From Spirochaetaceae bacterium (GTDB taxonomy: Bacteria > Spirochaetota > Spirochaetia > Treponematales > Breznakiellaceae), in contig JAISCO010000329.1 in assembly GCA_031265535.1 (NCBI GenBank), forward strand, positions 1 to 5,221: a stretch of DNA of 5,221 nucleotides, in the 5' to 3' direction. Below the pieces are notes generated by a model. That model was not told where the DNA came from. It was given only the letters and a program-made list of their open reading frames with translations, and made no database searches. Shown piece after piece: positions 5,217 through 5,221 of the stretch. A program made the translations under genes and the position numbers. Within the stretch, counting starts at the first letter, position 1, and each line of letters opens with the position of its first letter.

Positions 5217-5221
5217 ATTGC

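Overview
The window most likely comes from a spirochaete, probably Treponema or a close relative. The main reason is the 178-1758 gene, a fusion of a nucleotidyltransferase-like domain with a radical SAM/SPASM domain that matches the spirochaete-restricted 'spiro-SPASM' family. A small lipoprotein and a divergent FtsB/DivIC-like division protein fit this. The genus is inferred from remembered family traits, not from a search.

Layout, left to right. Positions 1-203 (minus) hold the N-terminal part of a gene that leaves the window; its start overlaps the end of the spiro-SPASM gene by 26 bases, so the two look translationally coupled. Positions 178-1758 (minus) hold the spiro-SPASM protein. Positions 1759-1986 are a divergent, AT-rich intergenic stretch with one candidate promoter facing each way. 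Positions 1987-3246 (plus) hold an AT-rich gene for a JetD-like (DUF2220) Toprim protein, the nuclease-type subunit of Wadjet anti-plasmid systems. It stands alone: no JetA, JetB or JetC is visible. Its end overlaps by 38 bases the end of a convergent lipoprotein gene (3209-4006, minus). Positions 4007-4545 have no convincing gene; they hold a possible CRP/FNR-type operator, a purine-rich repeat zone with a perfect 53-bp duplication, and CAATTAA/CAATTAG heptamers. Positions 4546-4986 (minus) hold the FtsB/DivIC-like membrane protein. Positions 4987-5221 are noncoding and carry two GC-rich structured elements that share a near-identical core hairpin, resembling REP or MITE sequences.

Working together: the two leftmost genes probably form a surface-glycan or other modification unit. 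The lipoprotein and the FtsB-like protein are envelope components with the same orientation but are separated by the repeat zone, so they need not be one operon. The JetD-like gene is the only plus-strand gene, differs in base composition, and sits tightly between minus-strand genes; it is the best candidate for horizontally acquired defence-related DNA. I see no complete new multi-gene system. The point most worth following up is the orphan JetD.
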